Positions 9,244-18,387 of a stretch of 64,000 nucleotides of DNA are shown here, one piece after another. Both the position numbers and the translations under genes were made by a program. Source of the stretch: an uncultured Eubacteriales bacterium (GTDB taxonomy: Bacteria; Bacillota; Clostridia; Christensenellales; Aristaeellaceae); contig CADAPM010000023.1 of assembly GCA_902789795.1 (NCBI GenBank), forward strand, positions 29,886-93,885, given 5' to 3'. The notes under the pieces are model-generated. The model was not told the origin of the DNA, ran no database searches, and saw nothing but the letters and a program-made list of their open reading frames with translations. How positions within the stretch are numbered: position 1 is the stretch's first letter; every line of letters begins with the position of its first letter.

Positions 9244-10049
9244 TTGATCCATGCTCCGGGACGAACCGTCGCCGTCCGGTTATCCACGATGGGATCCAGG
9301 ACCATGACGGCCTTTTCATCTTCCACAACGCGCTGGCTGCCGCGCACCGACAGGACGAAGCACGCACCGGTGACTTTGATGCCGAACTCGGCCATCAGGG
9401 ACACCATGCCACGGGCCGTGCCGCCGCCGCGCTTGAAGTCATCCACGATCAGTGCGTTCTGGCCCTGCTGGACCGCGCGCTTGGGCAGGGACATCATTTC
9501 GATCTGTCCGCCGCCCGAGACGTAGCTGATGTTGACCGTGCCGCCCTCATAGACCTTGATGGAACGGCGCGCGATCACCAGGGGCAGGTGGAGCGCCGCC
9601 GCCGTCTCCAGCGCGACGGGGATGCCCTTGGTCTCCATGGTGAGGATGAAGTCCGCGGGCGTATCATAGTACTCCGCGGCGATCAGCTCGCCCAGCTGGC
9701 GGACGGTATCCGGCTCAGACAGCATGTCCGACAGGTACAGGTATCCGCCGGGCAGGATGCGGTCCCGGTCCATCAGGCGCTGGCACAGGCCGGACACGAA
9801 AGGACGCGCGTTCACCACGTTGCCGCTCATGCGGTAGCGCACGCCGCCGCCTGCGCCGGTGACCGTCTCGATGGTGCCCATGCGGAAGGTGCGGAAGGTG
9901 CGCGCCAGAATGGCGGTGTCCTCACTGATGGTGGACTTGGCTGCGGAGAACATCTCGCAGAAATATGATAATGTATAGATCTTGTTAGGCGTCGCTGTGA
10001 GCACTCTGCTCATGACCGCCAGGCGCTCTCCGCGCTTTACCTTATCCAC
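9240..10049 (-). CDS. purR: Pur operon repressor PurR (phosphoribosyltransferase-fold regulator)
   Basis: This 269-residue regulator has an N-terminal winged-helix domain (residues 1-75) and a C-terminal phosphoribosyltransferase-like domain. The PRPP-binding loop is LIVDDFKRGGGTARGM. In Bacillus and relatives PurR represses purine synthesis genes and is released by PRPP. The GTG start at 10049 follows a GGAGG site with normal spacing. The gene sits between tyrS and the MMPL gene on the same strand. Identity is secure from the domain order and motif. Confidence 0.93.
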   Translation of the reverse strand: MDKVKRGERLAVMSRVLTATPNKIYTLSYFCEMFSAAKSTISEDTAILARTFRTFRMGTIETVTGAGGGVRYRMSGNVVNARPFVSGLCQRLMDRDRILPGGYLYLSDMLSEPDTVRQLGELIAAEYYDTPADFILTMETKGIPVALETAAALHLPLVIARRSIKVYEGGTVNISYVSGGGQIEMMSLPKRAVQQGQNALIVDDFKRGGGTARGMVSLMAEFGIKVTGACFVLSVRGSQRVVEDEKAVMVLDPIVDNRTATVRPGAWIK

Positions 10050-10121
10050 GGTATACCTCCATGTCCTGCCCTGTCCCGGGTGAGCCGCAGAGGCTGCAAG
10101 CCCCTGCGGCGTAGATTGCTG

Positions 10122-11345
10122 TTACTCTGCGATGACCTTGTGGAAGACCTTCTTGCCCTTGCGGATGACCACGCCGGCCTTCAGATCCTCCGCGGAGACG
10201 GTGGCGTTCACGTCAGCGGGCTTTTCGCCGTTGACGGTCACACCGCCCTGCTGCACCAGGCGGCGGGCGTCAGACTTGCTGGCGCACAGGTTGCAGCGGG
10301 CCAGCAGATCCACCACGTTGTAGCCGGCTTCCGGGATCTCATCCGCCGTCAGCAGGGTCTTGGGCATGTTCTCGTCATTGCCCTGACCAGAGAACAGGGA
10401 CGCTGCGGTCTCCTCGGCCTTCTTGGCCTCTTCTTCGCCATGCACCAGCTTGGTGAGCTCGTAGGCCAGGATCTTTTTCTTCTCGTTGATGCGGGAGCCG
10501 TCCCAGTGGTCCATCTCCTCGATCTCGCTGAGGGGGATGAAGGTGAGCATGCGGATGCACTTCATCACGTCCGCGTCATCCACATTGCGCCAGTACTGGT
10601 AGAACTCGTAGGGACTGGTCTTTTCGGGATCCAGCCAGACAGCGCCCTTGGCGGTCTTGCCCATCTTCTTGCCCTCGGAATTGAGCAGCAGGGTGATGGT
10701 CATGGCGTAGGCGTCGTCGCCGGTCTTCTTGCGGATCAGCTCGGTGCCGCCCAGCATGTTGCTCCACTGGTCGTCGCCGCCGAACTGCATGTTGCAGCCG
10801 TAGTGCTCATGCAGGTACCAGAAGTCGTAGCTCTGCATGATCATGTAGTTGAACTCCAGGAAGCTCAGGCCCCGCTCCATGCGCTGCTTGTAGCATTCCG
10901 CCCGCAGCATGTTATTGACGGAGAAATGAGCGCCTACTTCGCGCAGCAGGTCGATATAGTTGAGCTTCAGCAGCCAGTCCGCGTTGTTGACCGCGATGGC
11001 CTTGTCCTCGCCGAACTCGATGAAGCGGGAGATCTGCTTTTTGAAGCACTCGCAGTTGTGCTCGATGGTTTCCGGCGTCATCATGCTGCGCATGTCCGTG
11101 CGCCCGGAGGGGTCGCCGATATAGCCCGTGCCGCCGCCCAGCAGCACCACCGGCTTGTTGCCGGCCATCTGCAGCCGCTTCATCAGGCACAGCGCCATGA
11201 AATGGCCCACGTGCAGGGAATCCGCCGTCGGGTCAAAGCCGATATAAAAACGCGCGCCGCCCCGGTTGATCAGGTCCCGGATCTCTTCCTCATCGGTGAC
11301 CTGAGCGATCAGTCCCCGCGCCTGTAGTTCTTCATAAATGCCCAT
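10122..11345 (-). CDS. tyrS: Tyrosyl-tRNA synthetase
   Basis: This class I aminoacyl-tRNA synthetase, about 407 residues, charges tRNA-Tyr. The HIGH-type motif is LHVGHF near residue 50, and the KMSKS-type motif is GKKMGKTAKG. The C-terminal S4-like RNA-binding domain (SKSDARRLVQQGGVTVNG) follows. ATG at 11345 is preferred over the GTG two codons upstream because the GAGGCG ribosome binding site sits correctly for it. A near-consensus promoter lies about 55 nt upstream. The leader is too short to hold a T-box, which regulates tyrS in many Firmicutes. A GC-rich hairpin without a T-tract separates it from purR (10087-10113). Confidence 0.96.
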   Translation of the reverse strand: MGIYEELQARGLIAQVTDEEEIRDLINRGGARFYIGFDPTADSLHVGHFMALCLMKRLQMAGNKPVVLLGGGTGYIGDPSGRTDMRSMMTPETIEHNCECFKKQISRFIEFGEDKAIAVNNADWLLKLNYIDLLREVGAHFSVNNMLRAECYKQRMERGLSFLEFNYMIMQSYDFWYLHEHYGCNMQFGGDDQWSNMLGGTELIRKKTGDDAYAMTITLLLNSEGKKMGKTAKGAVWLDPEKTSPYEFYQYWRNVDDADVMKCIRMLTFIPLSEIEEMDHWDGSRINEKKKILAYELTKLVHGEEEAKKAEETAASLFSGQGNDENMPKTLLTADEIPEAGYNVVDLLARCNLCASKSDARRLVQQGGVTVNGEKPADVNATVSAEDLKAGVVIRKGKKVFHKVIAE

Positions 11346-11397
11346 GTTCACGCCTCATTTCCGAATGTTTCCGAAGTTTTTGACAAACTTCATTCGT

Positions 11398-11426
11398 ATT
11401 TTACCTGAAATGGTTTGAAATTGCAA
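11398..11426 (-). promoter_or_regulatory. Sigma-A promoter of tyrS
   Basis: Minus-strand TTGCAA and TAAAAT are separated by exactly 17 nt. The short leader that follows has a small hairpin (GAAGTTT/AAACTTC, 11374-11392) before the ribosome binding site. Confidence 0.75.
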
Positions 11427-11473
11427 GCCTTTTAGAGTGATAATCAATAAATAATACAAACAAAGGGCGATAG

Positions 11474-11512
11474 ATACAAAATTGCCACGGCAGCTTAGCT
11501 ACCGTGGCAATT
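11474..11512 (-). terminator. Probable terminator of the ribosomal operon
   Basis: An 11-bp stem (AATTGCCACGG with CCGTGGCAATT) lies about 90 nt after the rplQ stop, followed on the minus strand by TTTGTATC. The T-run is short, so termination may be partial. The tyrS promoter lies immediately beyond it. Confidence 0.65.
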
Positions 11513-11601
11513 GATTGAGCTCACCCTTTGATGCCCTCGGCGCTGCGTACGCGGTTCTAACGCGTGCCCCAGCCTTCAGGCTTCAGCGGAAAGCAGCCGG
11601 A

Positions 11602-12096
11602 TCACACCAGCTCGAGAATGACCATCTCAGCAGCGTCACCGCGGCGGGGGCCCTTCTTGATGATGCGGGTGTAACCGCCGTTGCGGCCGCGATACTTGGG
11701 GCCATACTCACGGAACAGCTTCTCGATCACGGGATGGCTGTTGTCCTTGGTACGCTCCTTGTAGTCAGCCTTGCTCTCATCGTCCTTCTTGGCTTCGGGG
11801 ATGTCATACAGGTAGGACATCATGATACGGCGGGCAGCCAGCTTGCTGGGCGCGTCGTTCGTGCTCGTCACCTTGACGATCTGCTTCTTATCGTTGGTCG
11901 TTTCCTTTTCGACTTCGACACTCTTGTCGTACTCGCGGGCAGCCAACGTGATCATTTTATCGGCAATGCTGCGTACTTCCTTGGCGCGGGACACGGTGGT
12001 CTCGATCCGGCCGAACCACAAAAGCTGTGTGGTCAGTCCGCGGAGCATGGCTTTGCGCTGGCTCGCCGTGCGGCCCAGCTTGCGCTCAGTTGCCAT
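11602..12096 (-). CDS. rplQ: 50S ribosomal protein L17
   Basis: L17 is a large-subunit protein near the tunnel exit. The N-terminus ([15 protein letters not shown]) and C-terminus ([19 protein letters not shown]) are canonical. At 164 residues it is longer than the roughly 120 of Bacillus L17. The extra length is a lysine/glutamate-rich stretch in the middle, around residues 60-115. It is the last gene of the operon, 16 nt after rpoA. Confidence 0.95.
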   Translation of the reverse strand: MATERKLGRTASQRKAMLRGLTTQLLWFGRIETTVSRAKEVRSIADKMITLAAREYDKSVEVEKETTNDKKQIVKVTSTNDAPSKLAARRIMMSYLYDIPEAKKDDESKADYKERTKDNSHPVIEKLFREYGPKYRGRNGGYTRIIKKGPRRGDAAEMVILELV

Positions 12097-12112
12097 AGTG
12101 GTTTCCTCCTCT

Positions 12113-13060
12113 TTACTCTTCGGTGGCGCGCAGGCTCAGGCCGAGACCTTCGAGCTTCTGCTCCACTTCTTCCAAACTCTTCTTGCCCAGGTTGCGGACC
12201 TTCATCATGTCCTCCTGGTTGCGCTGAACAAGCTCATTGACGGTGTTGATCCCCGCCCGCTTCAGGCAGTTGTAAGCGCGGACCGAGAGATCCAGCTCTT
12301 CGATGGTCATTTCCAGCAGGCGCTCGACCTTGTTATCTTCCGGCTCGACGACGGTCGGCGGAATGATCTGGTCAGTCAGGCGGCAGAACAGCGAGAGCTG
12401 TTCGGTCAGGATGCGCGCCGCGGTGGAGATCGCCTCATCGGGCTGGATCGTGCCATCCGTGGTCACTTCCAGGGTCAGACGGTCGTAGTCGGTGATCTGG
12501 CCGACGCGGGTATCGTCTACCGTGTAGTTGACCTTGCGGATGGGCGTATAGATCGAGTCGATGGGGATCACGCCGATGGGCGTCTGCGCGTCCTTGTTCT
12601 TATCCGCCTGGACATAGCCGCGGCCATGATCCATGGTGATGAACATATGCAGGTGAGCGCTCTCGTCCAGGGTGGCGATGTGCAGGTCGGGATTCACGAT
12701 CTCGACTTCGTCGTCCACATGGATGTCGCCCGCCGTCAATTCACAGGGACCCTTGACATCGATCTCGATGCGCTTAACATCGTCTGAGAAGAGCTTGATC
12801 GCCAGTTCCTTAAAGTTCAGGATAATTTCGGTAACATCTTCTTTGACACCGGGGATCGTGGAGAACTCATGCTGCACCCCTTCGATCTGCACGGAGGTCA
12901 CAGCAGCGCCGGAAAGAGAGCTCAGGAGCACTCTGCGCAGCGCGTTGCCCAGCGTATGTCCGAAGCCGCGCTCCAGCGGCTCGATGACAAAACGGCCGAA
13001 CTGATTGTTGTCCAGAATTTCGGTGCACTCGATGTGAGCCTTTTCGATTTCTGCGAACAC
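12113..13060 (-). CDS. rpoA: DNA-directed RNA polymerase subunit alpha
   Basis: Alpha dimerises to start RNA polymerase assembly. The N-terminal domain shows [21 protein letters not shown]; the C-terminal domain has [17 protein letters not shown] and [13 protein letters not shown], which contact UP elements and activators. The frame is open to a TTG at 13069. A GTG at 13060, spaced nine bases from GGAGGG, gives an N-terminus ([10 protein letters not shown]) that aligns with clostridial alpha subunits. It keeps its usual place between rpsD and rplQ. Length, about 315 residues, is normal. Confidence 0.96.
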   Translation of the reverse strand: MFAEIEKAHIECTEILDNNQFGRFVIEPLERGFGHTLGNALRRVLLSSLSGAAVTSVQIEGVQHEFSTIPGVKEDVTEIILNFKELAIKLFSDDVKRIEIDVKGPCELTAGDIHVDDEVEIVNPDLHIATLDESAHLHMFITMDHGRGYVQADKNKDAQTPIGVIPIDSIYTPIRKVNYTVDDTRVGQITDYDRLTLEVTTDGTIQPDEAISTAARILTEQLSLFCRLTDQIIPPTVVEPEDNKVERLLEMTIEELDLSVRAYNCLKRAGINTVNELVQRNQEDMMKVRNLGKKSLEEVEQKLEGLGLSLRATEE

Positions 13061-13122
13061 TGGTTCCAACCCTCCCTATCAGGTAACACCGCGTATAGCG
13101 GTAAAAAGCGGTAAGATGGACA

Positions 13123-13719
13123 TCAGCGGCTGTAGAATTCGACGATCATGTTTTCCTGCACTTCGTAATCGATATCGTCACGGGCCGGCAGGGCACTGAC
13201 TGTACCAGTCAGATTCTGGGCGTCAAACGTCAGCCACTTGGGCGTGAGCACGGAGGTGCCTTCACGCAGAGACTTGAACATCTCATATTCCTGAGAACGC
13301 TGACGCAGGGTGATGACGTCCCCCACCTTCACCTGGTAGGAGGGGATATCCACCTTATTGCCGTTCACGCGGATATGGCCGTGGCCGACCACCTGGCGCG
13401 CCATACGGCGGGTCTTCGCGAGACCCAGACGGTAAACTACGTTGTCCAGGCGCAGCTCCAGCAGAGACAGCATGTTCTCGCCGGTAACGCCCTTCATGTT
13501 GGAAGCTTTCTCGAAGTAGTGTTGGAACTGCTTTTCCAGTACGCCATAGATGAAGCGGACCTTCTGCTTTTCCTTCAGCTGAGCGCCATACTCAGAGACC
13601 TTCTTGCGGCGCTGGCCGTTGGGGTTCCTCTTGGATTTCTTATTCGCGTAGCCCATGGCCGCCGGCGTGATATCCAGCGCGCGACACCGACGGGCGATCG
13701 GCTGCTTATTGTTAGCCAT
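13123..13719 (-). CDS. rpsD: 30S ribosomal protein S4
   Basis: S4 is a primary 16S rRNA binder and assembly initiator. The 198-residue product has the N-terminal domain and a typical S4 RNA-binding motif (LELRLDNVVYRLG through VRVNG-like HIRVNGNKV), ending ENMIVEFYSR. It follows rpsK with a 20-nt gap and a GAAGGAGGAG ribosome binding site. The length is normal and no lesion is seen, in contrast to adjacent rpsK. Confidence 0.96.
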   Translation of the reverse strand: MANNKQPIARRCRALDITPAAMGYANKKSKRNPNGQRRKKVSEYGAQLKEKQKVRFIYGVLEKQFQHYFEKASNMKGVTGENMLSLLELRLDNVVYRLGLAKTRRMARQVVGHGHIRVNGNKVDIPSYQVKVGDVITLRQRSQEYEMFKSLREGTSVLTPKWLTFDAQNLTGTVSALPARDDIDYEVQENMIVEFYSR

Positions 13720-13739
13720 TCAAATACTCCTCCTTCAAA

Positions 13740-14097
13740 TCAGACACGGCGGCGCTTCGGCGGACGGCAGCCATTGTGCGGGATCGGGGTGACGTCCTTG
13801 ATCATGGTGACCTCAAGACCAGCGGTCTGCAGCGCGCGGATCGCGGCTTCACGGCCGGAGCCGGGGCCTTTGACCAGCACGTCCACATACTTGAGGCCGT
13901 ACTCGAGAGACGCCTTCGCAGTTGCCGCGGAAACCCATGCCGCCCGCGCTCGCCCAGGACAGGGCCGCGCCGGTGGGATCCGTGATGGTGACGATGGTGT
14001 TATTGAAAGAAGAACGGATATGGGCAACACCGCGCTCTACGAGCTTCTTTTCGCGGCGTTTGCGGGACGTCTTCTTCAGCTTAGTTTTGGGTGCCAT
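13740..14097 (-). pseudogene. rpsK: 30S ribosomal protein S11, interrupted by an out-of-frame internal deletion
   Basis: The first 59 codons from ATG 14097 read as a normal S11 N-terminus, ending [11 protein letters not shown]. The normal C-terminus ([12 protein letters not shown] through [13 protein letters not shown], stop at 13740) continues in another frame. Alignment with Bacillus S11 by eye shows that about 14 codons, equivalent to SRKSTPFAAQMAAE, plus two bases are missing at about 13925, a net loss near 44 nt. The missing stretch includes conserved rRNA-contacting residues, so a simple programmed frameshift would not restore S11. S11 is essential, so an assembly deletion is the first explanation. 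It lies between rpsM and rpsD as expected. Confidence 0.88.
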
Positions 14098-14172
14098 TTT
14101 TTTCCCTCCGTATTCCCTCTGTTCGGGGAATTCGCTTCAGAATGTCTGACGTTTAGTCAGATCAGCAAATGA

Positions 14173-14541
14173 TTACTTCTTCTTGTTGCCGACGGTGCGC
14201 TTCGGGCCCTTGCGCGTACGCGCGTTGGTCTTGGAACGCTGGCCGCGGACAGGAAGGTTCCGGCGATGCCGGACGCCGCGGTAGGAGCCGATTTCGACCA
14301 GGCGCTTGATGTTCAGGGACACCTCACGGCGCAGGTCGCCTTCGACCTTCAGGTGATGCTCGATGTAGTCGCGCAGTTTGCTGATTTCGTTCTCCGAAAG
14401 GTCCTTCACACGGATGTCCGGATTGATTTCCGTATCCGCCAGGATCTTTTTGGAGATGCTGGGGCCGATGCCGTAGATGTAAGTCAGACCGGCTTCGACG
14501 CGCTTGTCTCTGGGCAGGTCAACGCCCGCAATACGTGCCAT
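14173..14541 (-). CDS. rpsM: 30S ribosomal protein S13
   Basis: S13 sits in the 30S head and contacts the 50S subunit and the P-site tRNA. The 122-residue product has the usual N-terminus ([20 protein letters not shown]), the helix-hairpin-helix region and the basic tail [17 protein letters not shown]. The ATG at 14541 has an upstream purine-rich site. About 300 nt, an unusually long gap for this operon, separates it from rpmJ. Confidence 0.96.
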   Translation of the reverse strand: MARIAGVDLPRDKRVEAGLTYIYGIGPSISKKILADTEINPDIRVKDLSENEISKLRDYIEHHLKVEGDLRREVSLNIKRLVEIGSYRGVRHRRNLPVRGQRSKTNARTRKGPKRTVGNKKK

Positions 14542-14841
14542 GGATAGGATACACCTCCATTAGTTTGGTTGCCTTCGCCGCTCTCTCCCTCCTCAGCCGC
14601 GCGTAGATCACGTCCGGGGACGGCGGGGCGAAATGCGCCTGCATACGTACCTTTCGGCCGGCAGGCTTTGTATATATGGTAAGCTTAACGTGGTCTCATC
14701 GGCAGACAACCCCTGCCTCCGAGCAGCCGCCCACGCCGCTGACCATGACGAAATTTGTGCTGCGGCACCTTCCGGCGCGCAGCCTCCGCCGTCGGATTCC
14801 GGCGGCGGAGGCTGCGCTCCCAAAGGGAGCGCTATCGCAGT
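14542..14841 (-). other. Long intra-operon spacer with strong hairpins
   Basis: This 300-nt gap between rpmJ and rpsM holds no convincing gene. It contains a 15-bp stem (GCGCAGCCTCCGCCG pairing with CGGCGGAGGCTGCGC) and, directly adjoining it, an 8-bp stem GCGCTCCC-AAA-GGGAGCGC at about 14814-14832. Neither has a T-tract, so they are not simple terminators. They could act in RNA processing, in attenuation, or as a small repeat element. Confidence 0.6.
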
Positions 14842-14955
14842 TTAGCCCTGGCGCTGCTTGTGCTTGGGATTCTCGCAAATGATCATCACGCGACCCTTGC
14901 GCTTAATCACCTTGCACTTTTCGCACATCGGCTTCACAGACGGACGTACTTTCAT
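14842..14955 (-). CDS. rpmJ: 50S ribosomal protein L36
   Basis: This 37-codon gene encodes [20 protein letters not shown] followed by a short tail ending KHKQRQG. The cysteines in CEKC and the later Cys/His pair form the zinc-binding site of the classical, zinc-containing L36. The start is preceded by AAAGGAGG. It lies between infA and rpsM, its usual place. It is too short for ordinary gene length cut-offs. Confidence 0.95.
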   Translation of the reverse strand: MKVRPSVKPMCEKCKVIKRKGRVMIICENPKHKQRQG

Positions 14956-15018
14956 GGGTATTCCTCCTTTGCGGGATTTTCATGCTCCTCCGGAACGCCC
15001 CGGATAAGCCAGACAGCG

Positions 15019-15240
15019 TCAGCTCTTGCTGCGCCAGGTAATCCTACCGCGAGACAGGTCGTAGGGGGAAAGCTCCACCGTGACCTTGTCGCCGGGATAG
15101 ATACGGATAAAGTTCATGCGCATTTTACCGCTGATATGCGCCATGATCCGGTGGCCGTTCGCTAACTCCACCTGGAATACGGCGTTCGGCAGCGCATCGA
15201 CCACCTTGCCATCCATTTCGATTACATCATCTTTGGACAA
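15019..15240 (-). CDS. infA: Translation initiation factor IF-1
   Basis: IF-1 blocks the ribosomal A site during initiation. The 73-residue product is an S1/OB-fold protein with the family core [28 protein letters not shown] and [14 protein letters not shown]. The frame extends upstream, but a TTG at 15240, nine bases after GAGGAGG, gives the N-terminus [12 protein letters not shown] that aligns with other IF-1 proteins. The start lies inside the last codons of the upstream KOW gene, implying coupled translation. Confidence 0.95.
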   Translation of the reverse strand: MSKDDVIEMDGKVVDALPNAVFQVELANGHRIMAHISGKMRMNFIRIYPGDKVTVELSPYDLSRGRITWRSKS

Positions 15241-15568
15241 ATGTGCGACCCTCCTCGGAGACTGACGTTGCGGGATCCGGCCCTTTCGTGGGAAAATTGA
15301 GCTTTGCTCGCACCTGAGCGAGCGCTTTGCGGACATCGCTGTCCTTGAGCTGGCCCTGATCGGCCAAAGCTGTGATTTCCGGCAGCGTGACGGGCAGGGA
15401 AGACAGGTGAAGACGCTTCTTTTTCTTGGGATGGTCCAGCTTGCGGGTGTCGCCGTCGCAGATCATCGCAAAATCAGCGTCCAACATATATAATACCACA
15501 AACACCCGGCCTTTGTCACGCCCTTTTTTTGAAAGAACGGCACTTCCGCGAAAAATTTCCGCTTTCAC
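15227..15568 (-). CDS. KOW-domain RNA-binding protein (L14E/L6E/L27E family)
   Basis: This 113-residue basic protein begins with a KOW-like segment ([20 protein letters not shown]). Clostridia often carry such a gene between map and infA, and its function is unknown; RNA or ribosome binding is likely. The GTG start at 15568 overlaps the map stop as GTGA, with GGGAGGAC upstream. The stop lies 14 nt inside infA. The C-terminal half ([15 protein letters not shown]) is less conserved and has no recognisable domain. Confidence 0.85.
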   Translation of the reverse strand: MKAEIFRGSAVLSKKGRDKGRVFVVLYMLDADFAMICDGDTRKLDHPKKKKRLHLSSLPVTLPEITALADQGQLKDSDVRKALAQVRAKLNFPTKGPDPATSVSEEGRTFVQR

Positions 15569-16344
15569 GACCGTCCTCCCCTGGCTCCGCCGTCCGGTAG
15601 GGTCAGAATCTCAGGGCATCCATCCCTGCGGATGACCATGGTGTGCTCATAATGGGCCGCCGGCGAGTGGTCATTGGTGACTACCGTCCACCCGTTCGCC
15701 AATTCGTGGCACTGGTAATGTCCCCAGGTGATCATGGGCTCGATGGTCAGGGTCATGCCCGGCCGGAGCCTGGGCCCTCTGCCCGCGATGCCCGTGTTCG
15801 GGACGCTCGGATCCTCGTGCATGTCCTTGCCGATGCCGTGACCGGTGTACTCTCGCAGGACGCCGCAGTGGCGGCTTTCCGCGTACTTCTGCACCGCCGA
15901 GCTGATGTCGCCCACGCGATTGCCGTTCAGCGCCTGCTTCCAGCCTTCCCAGAAGGCCTTCTCGGTGACGTCGATCAGCGTCTTTTTATCGTCGCTGATC
16001 TCCCCCACCGGCACTGTCAGGCAGCTGTCCGCCTGCCATCCGTCCTTGACGAGCGTCAGATCCATGGAGATGATCTGGCCTTCCTCCAGGCGGATATCGG
16101 GCGACGGGATGCCGTGGATGACCTCATCATCCACGGAGGTGCAGATGGACTTGGGGAAGCCCATGTACCCCAGCTCCGAGGGAACTGCGCCGTTCTTGCG
16201 GATCATTTCATCCGCCATCCGGTTGATGTCTTCAGTAGTGATCCCGGGGCTGACCTGGGAAGCCAGGTACTGCAGCACGTCGTACAGCAGGTGTCCCGCG
16301 GAACGCATATGCTCGATCTGGATAGGGTTCTTGATGATGATCAT
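15565..16344 (-). CDS. map: Methionine aminopeptidase, type I
   Basis: The enzyme removes the N-terminal methionine from new proteins after deformylation. The 259-residue sequence has the metal ligands in order: aspartates in SMDLTLVKDGWQADSC, histidine in TGHGIGKDMHEDP, glutamate in TIEPMI and glutamate in YEHTMVI. It follows adk directly in the spc operon, as in Bacillus, and its stop overlaps the next start. Length and motifs are normal. Confidence 0.96.
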   Translation of the reverse strand: MIIIKNPIQIEHMRSAGHLLYDVLQYLASQVSPGITTEDINRMADEMIRKNGAVPSELGYMGFPKSICTSVDDEVIHGIPSPDIRLEEGQIISMDLTLVKDGWQADSCLTVPVGEISDDKKTLIDVTEKAFWEGWKQALNGNRVGDISSAVQKYAESRHCGVLREYTGHGIGKDMHEDPSVPNTGIAGRGPRLRPGMTLTIEPMITWGHYQCHELANGWTVVTNDHSPAAHYEHTMVIRRDGCPEILTLPDGGARGGRS

Positions 16345-16355
16345 TCTTTAGCCTC

Positions 16356-16982
16356 TCAGCCGTTGATCGCCTCAAGGACTTTCTGGAAGTTCTGCTCAAC
16401 GCTGTCTTCACAGTTCACGGCTTTGAGAAGGCCGCGCTCCTTGTAGTAGCTGATCAGGGGAGCAGTCTGCTCCTGGTATACGCGGAGGCGGTTACGGATG
16501 GTCGCTTCAGAGTCGTCCGGGCGCTGGATCAGCTTTTCGCCGTCGTTCTCGCACACTTCTCCGTTTTTCAGCAGAGAGATGTGGTAGGTGGCGCCGCACT
16601 TGGGGCACACGCGCCGGCCGGACAGGCGGTTCACGATAATCTCATCGGCCAGCTGCAGCTCGATCGCCACATCGATCTTGGCGAACTTGCCCAGCTCCTC
16701 GGCTTGATAGACCGTGCGCGGGAAGCCGTCCAGCATGTAGCCGTTGGCGCAGTCAGGCTCCTGCAGGCGTTCGCGAACGATAGCGATCACGACGTCATCC
16801 GGGACCAGAGCGCCGGATTCCACATAGCGCTTGGCTTCGAGACCGGTCTTGGTGCCTTCGCGCATCGCTTTGCGAAGGATCTCACCGGTGGAGATCTGCG
16901 GAATGCCCAGTTCTTTGGACAGCAGCTGCGCCTGGGTGCCCTTGCCGGCACCCGGAGGGCCCAGGAAGATAATGTTGCTCAT
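16356..16982 (-). CDS. adk: Adenylate kinase
   Basis: Adenylate kinase interconverts ATP plus AMP and two ADP. The P-loop is GPPGAGKGTQ at the N-terminus; the NMP-binding and DGFPRT motifs follow. The LID carries CPKC and a later CEND, the Cys-Cys-Cys-Asp zinc site of Gram-positive enzymes. The frame is open for 21 more codons, but AGGAGG sits correctly before the ATG at 16982, giving 208 residues. It is placed between secY and map. Confidence 0.96.
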   Translation of the reverse strand: MSNIIFLGPPGAGKGTQAQLLSKELGIPQISTGEILRKAMREGTKTGLEAKRYVESGALVPDDVVIAIVRERLQEPDCANGYMLDGFPRTVYQAEELGKFAKIDVAIELQLADEIIVNRLSGRRVCPKCGATYHISLLKNGEVCENDGEKLIQRPDDSEATIRNRLRVYQEQTAPLISYYKERGLLKAVNCEDSVEQNFQKVLEAING

Positions 16983-17091
16983 TTCCGTACCTCCTGTTCG
17001 TGGAGAATGGGAGGAGGACATGTCCCCCTCCCAGTGATGATACAAAATTCATCCAAGGACGGTTTTACAGCCGTTCAGGCTGCTGCGCCGA

Positions 17092-18384
17092 TCAAAGGAA
17101 TCCCTTGTAGTGACGCATGGTCATCTGGGCTTCCAGCTGACGCAGCGTCTCCAGCGCGACCTGCACGGCGATCAGGATGGACGAAGCGCCGAAGGGCACC
17201 GTCACGTTCACTGTACGCCAGAGGAAGGTCGGCAGGGTGGCCAGCAGGGCCAGGAACAGCGCCGCGAACAGCGTGAGCCGCTTAGAGGTGCGATCCAGGT
17301 ACATGGTGGTCGCAGTGCCCGGACGCACGCCGGGAATGTGGCCGCCCTGCTGCTGGACGTTCTTCGAGATATCCTCCGGGTTGAAGGAGATCGCGGAGTA
17401 GAAGTAGCTGAAGCCGATGATCAGCAGAGCGCAGATCAGAGCGTAGAGCCAGGACTGCTGGTTCATGTTCTGCTGCCACCACTGATAGGCGCCGGAGCTC
17501 TGGTTGATCATCGCCATGATCGTTCCGGGGAACGCCATGAAGGAGTAAGCGAAGATCAGGGGCAGAACGCCAACGGCCAGCAGCTTCAACGGGATGTGGG
17601 TGGCCTGGCCGCCGTACATCTTGCGGCCCACGACGCGCTTGGCATACTGGACCTGGATGCGGCGCTCGGCCATATCCACGAAGGTGACCAGTACAACGAT
17701 CACCACAGTGGTCAGCAGGATGATGATCACGTCATCCAGGTACTGGCCGTTGCCGCCGAACAGAGCCGCGACAGCGCTGATGATGCCGTTGAACAGGTTG
17801 GAGACGATACCTACGAAGATCAGCAGGGAGACACCGTTGCCGATGCCCTTCGCAGTGATCCGCTCGCCGATCCACACGGCCAGCATGGTGCCGGCGGCCA
17901 TGACCAGGGAGATCAGCGCGTAGCCCCAGAAGGTGTTATAGCCATCTTTCAGGACCTGCGTGTTGTCCGCGGTGGTCATGCGCTGCAGCGTCATGATGAT
18001 GCCGATGGACTGGAGGATCGCCAGACCCACGGTGACGTACCGCGTGATCATGTTGATCTTCTTGCGGCCTTCTTCGCCGCCGTCCTTGCTCAGCCGCTCC
18101 AGCGCGGGGATCGCCACGCACAGCAGCTGGATGATAATGGAAGCGTTGATGTAGGGCGTGATACCCATGGCCATGACAGTGGCCTGAGACAGGTTGCCGC
18201 CGGTCATCATGTTGACCAGGTTGAGCACGTCTACGCCCGCAACCGCGGAGGAAACAGCTTCAGGATTCACGCCGGGGGTCGGGATCACACCGACCAGGCG
18301 GAACAGGAGAAGCATGCCGAAGGTGTAAAGCAGCTTTTTGCGGATATCCTTAATGCGCCAGGCGTTTTTCAAGGTTTCCCACAT
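17092..18384 (-). CDS. secY: Preprotein translocase subunit SecY
   Basis: SecY is the channel of the Sec translocon. The 430-residue protein has ten predicted membrane segments, beginning KLLYTFGMLLLFRLVGVIP. It shows family signatures such as GITPYINASIIIQLL and the cytoplasmic loop RPGTATTMYLDR. It exports the signal-peptide proteins seen elsewhere in this window. It lies between rplO and adk with normal spacing. Confidence 0.97.
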   Translation of the reverse strand: MWETLKNAWRIKDIRKKLLYTFGMLLLFRLVGVIPTPGVNPEAVSSAVAGVDVLNLVNMMTGGNLSQATVMAMGITPYINASIIIQLLCVAIPALERLSKDGGEEGRKKINMITRYVTVGLAILQSIGIIMTLQRMTTADNTQVLKDGYNTFWGYALISLVMAAGTMLAVWIGERITAKGIGNGVSLLIFVGIVSNLFNGIISAVAALFGGNGQYLDDVIIILLTTVVIVVLVTFVDMAERRIQVQYAKRVVGRKMYGGQATHIPLKLLAVGVLPLIFAYSFMAFPGTIMAMINQSSGAYQWWQQNMNQQSWLYALICALLIIGFSYFYSAISFNPEDISKNVQQQGGHIPGVRPGTATTMYLDRTSKRLTLFAALFLALLATLPTFLWRTVNVTVPFGASSILIAVQVALETLRQLEAQMTMRHYKGFL

Positions 18385-18387
18385 CGC

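Noticed and set aside
11346-11426. T-box riboswitch before tyrS
   Set aside because: The leader between promoter and start is only about 50 nt, too short for a T-box, and no AGGGUGGNACCGCG-type sequence is present.
13740-14097. Programmed frameshift in rpsK
   Set aside because: About 14 conserved codons are missing as well, so a shift alone would not restore S11, and no slippery sequence with pseudoknot was seen.
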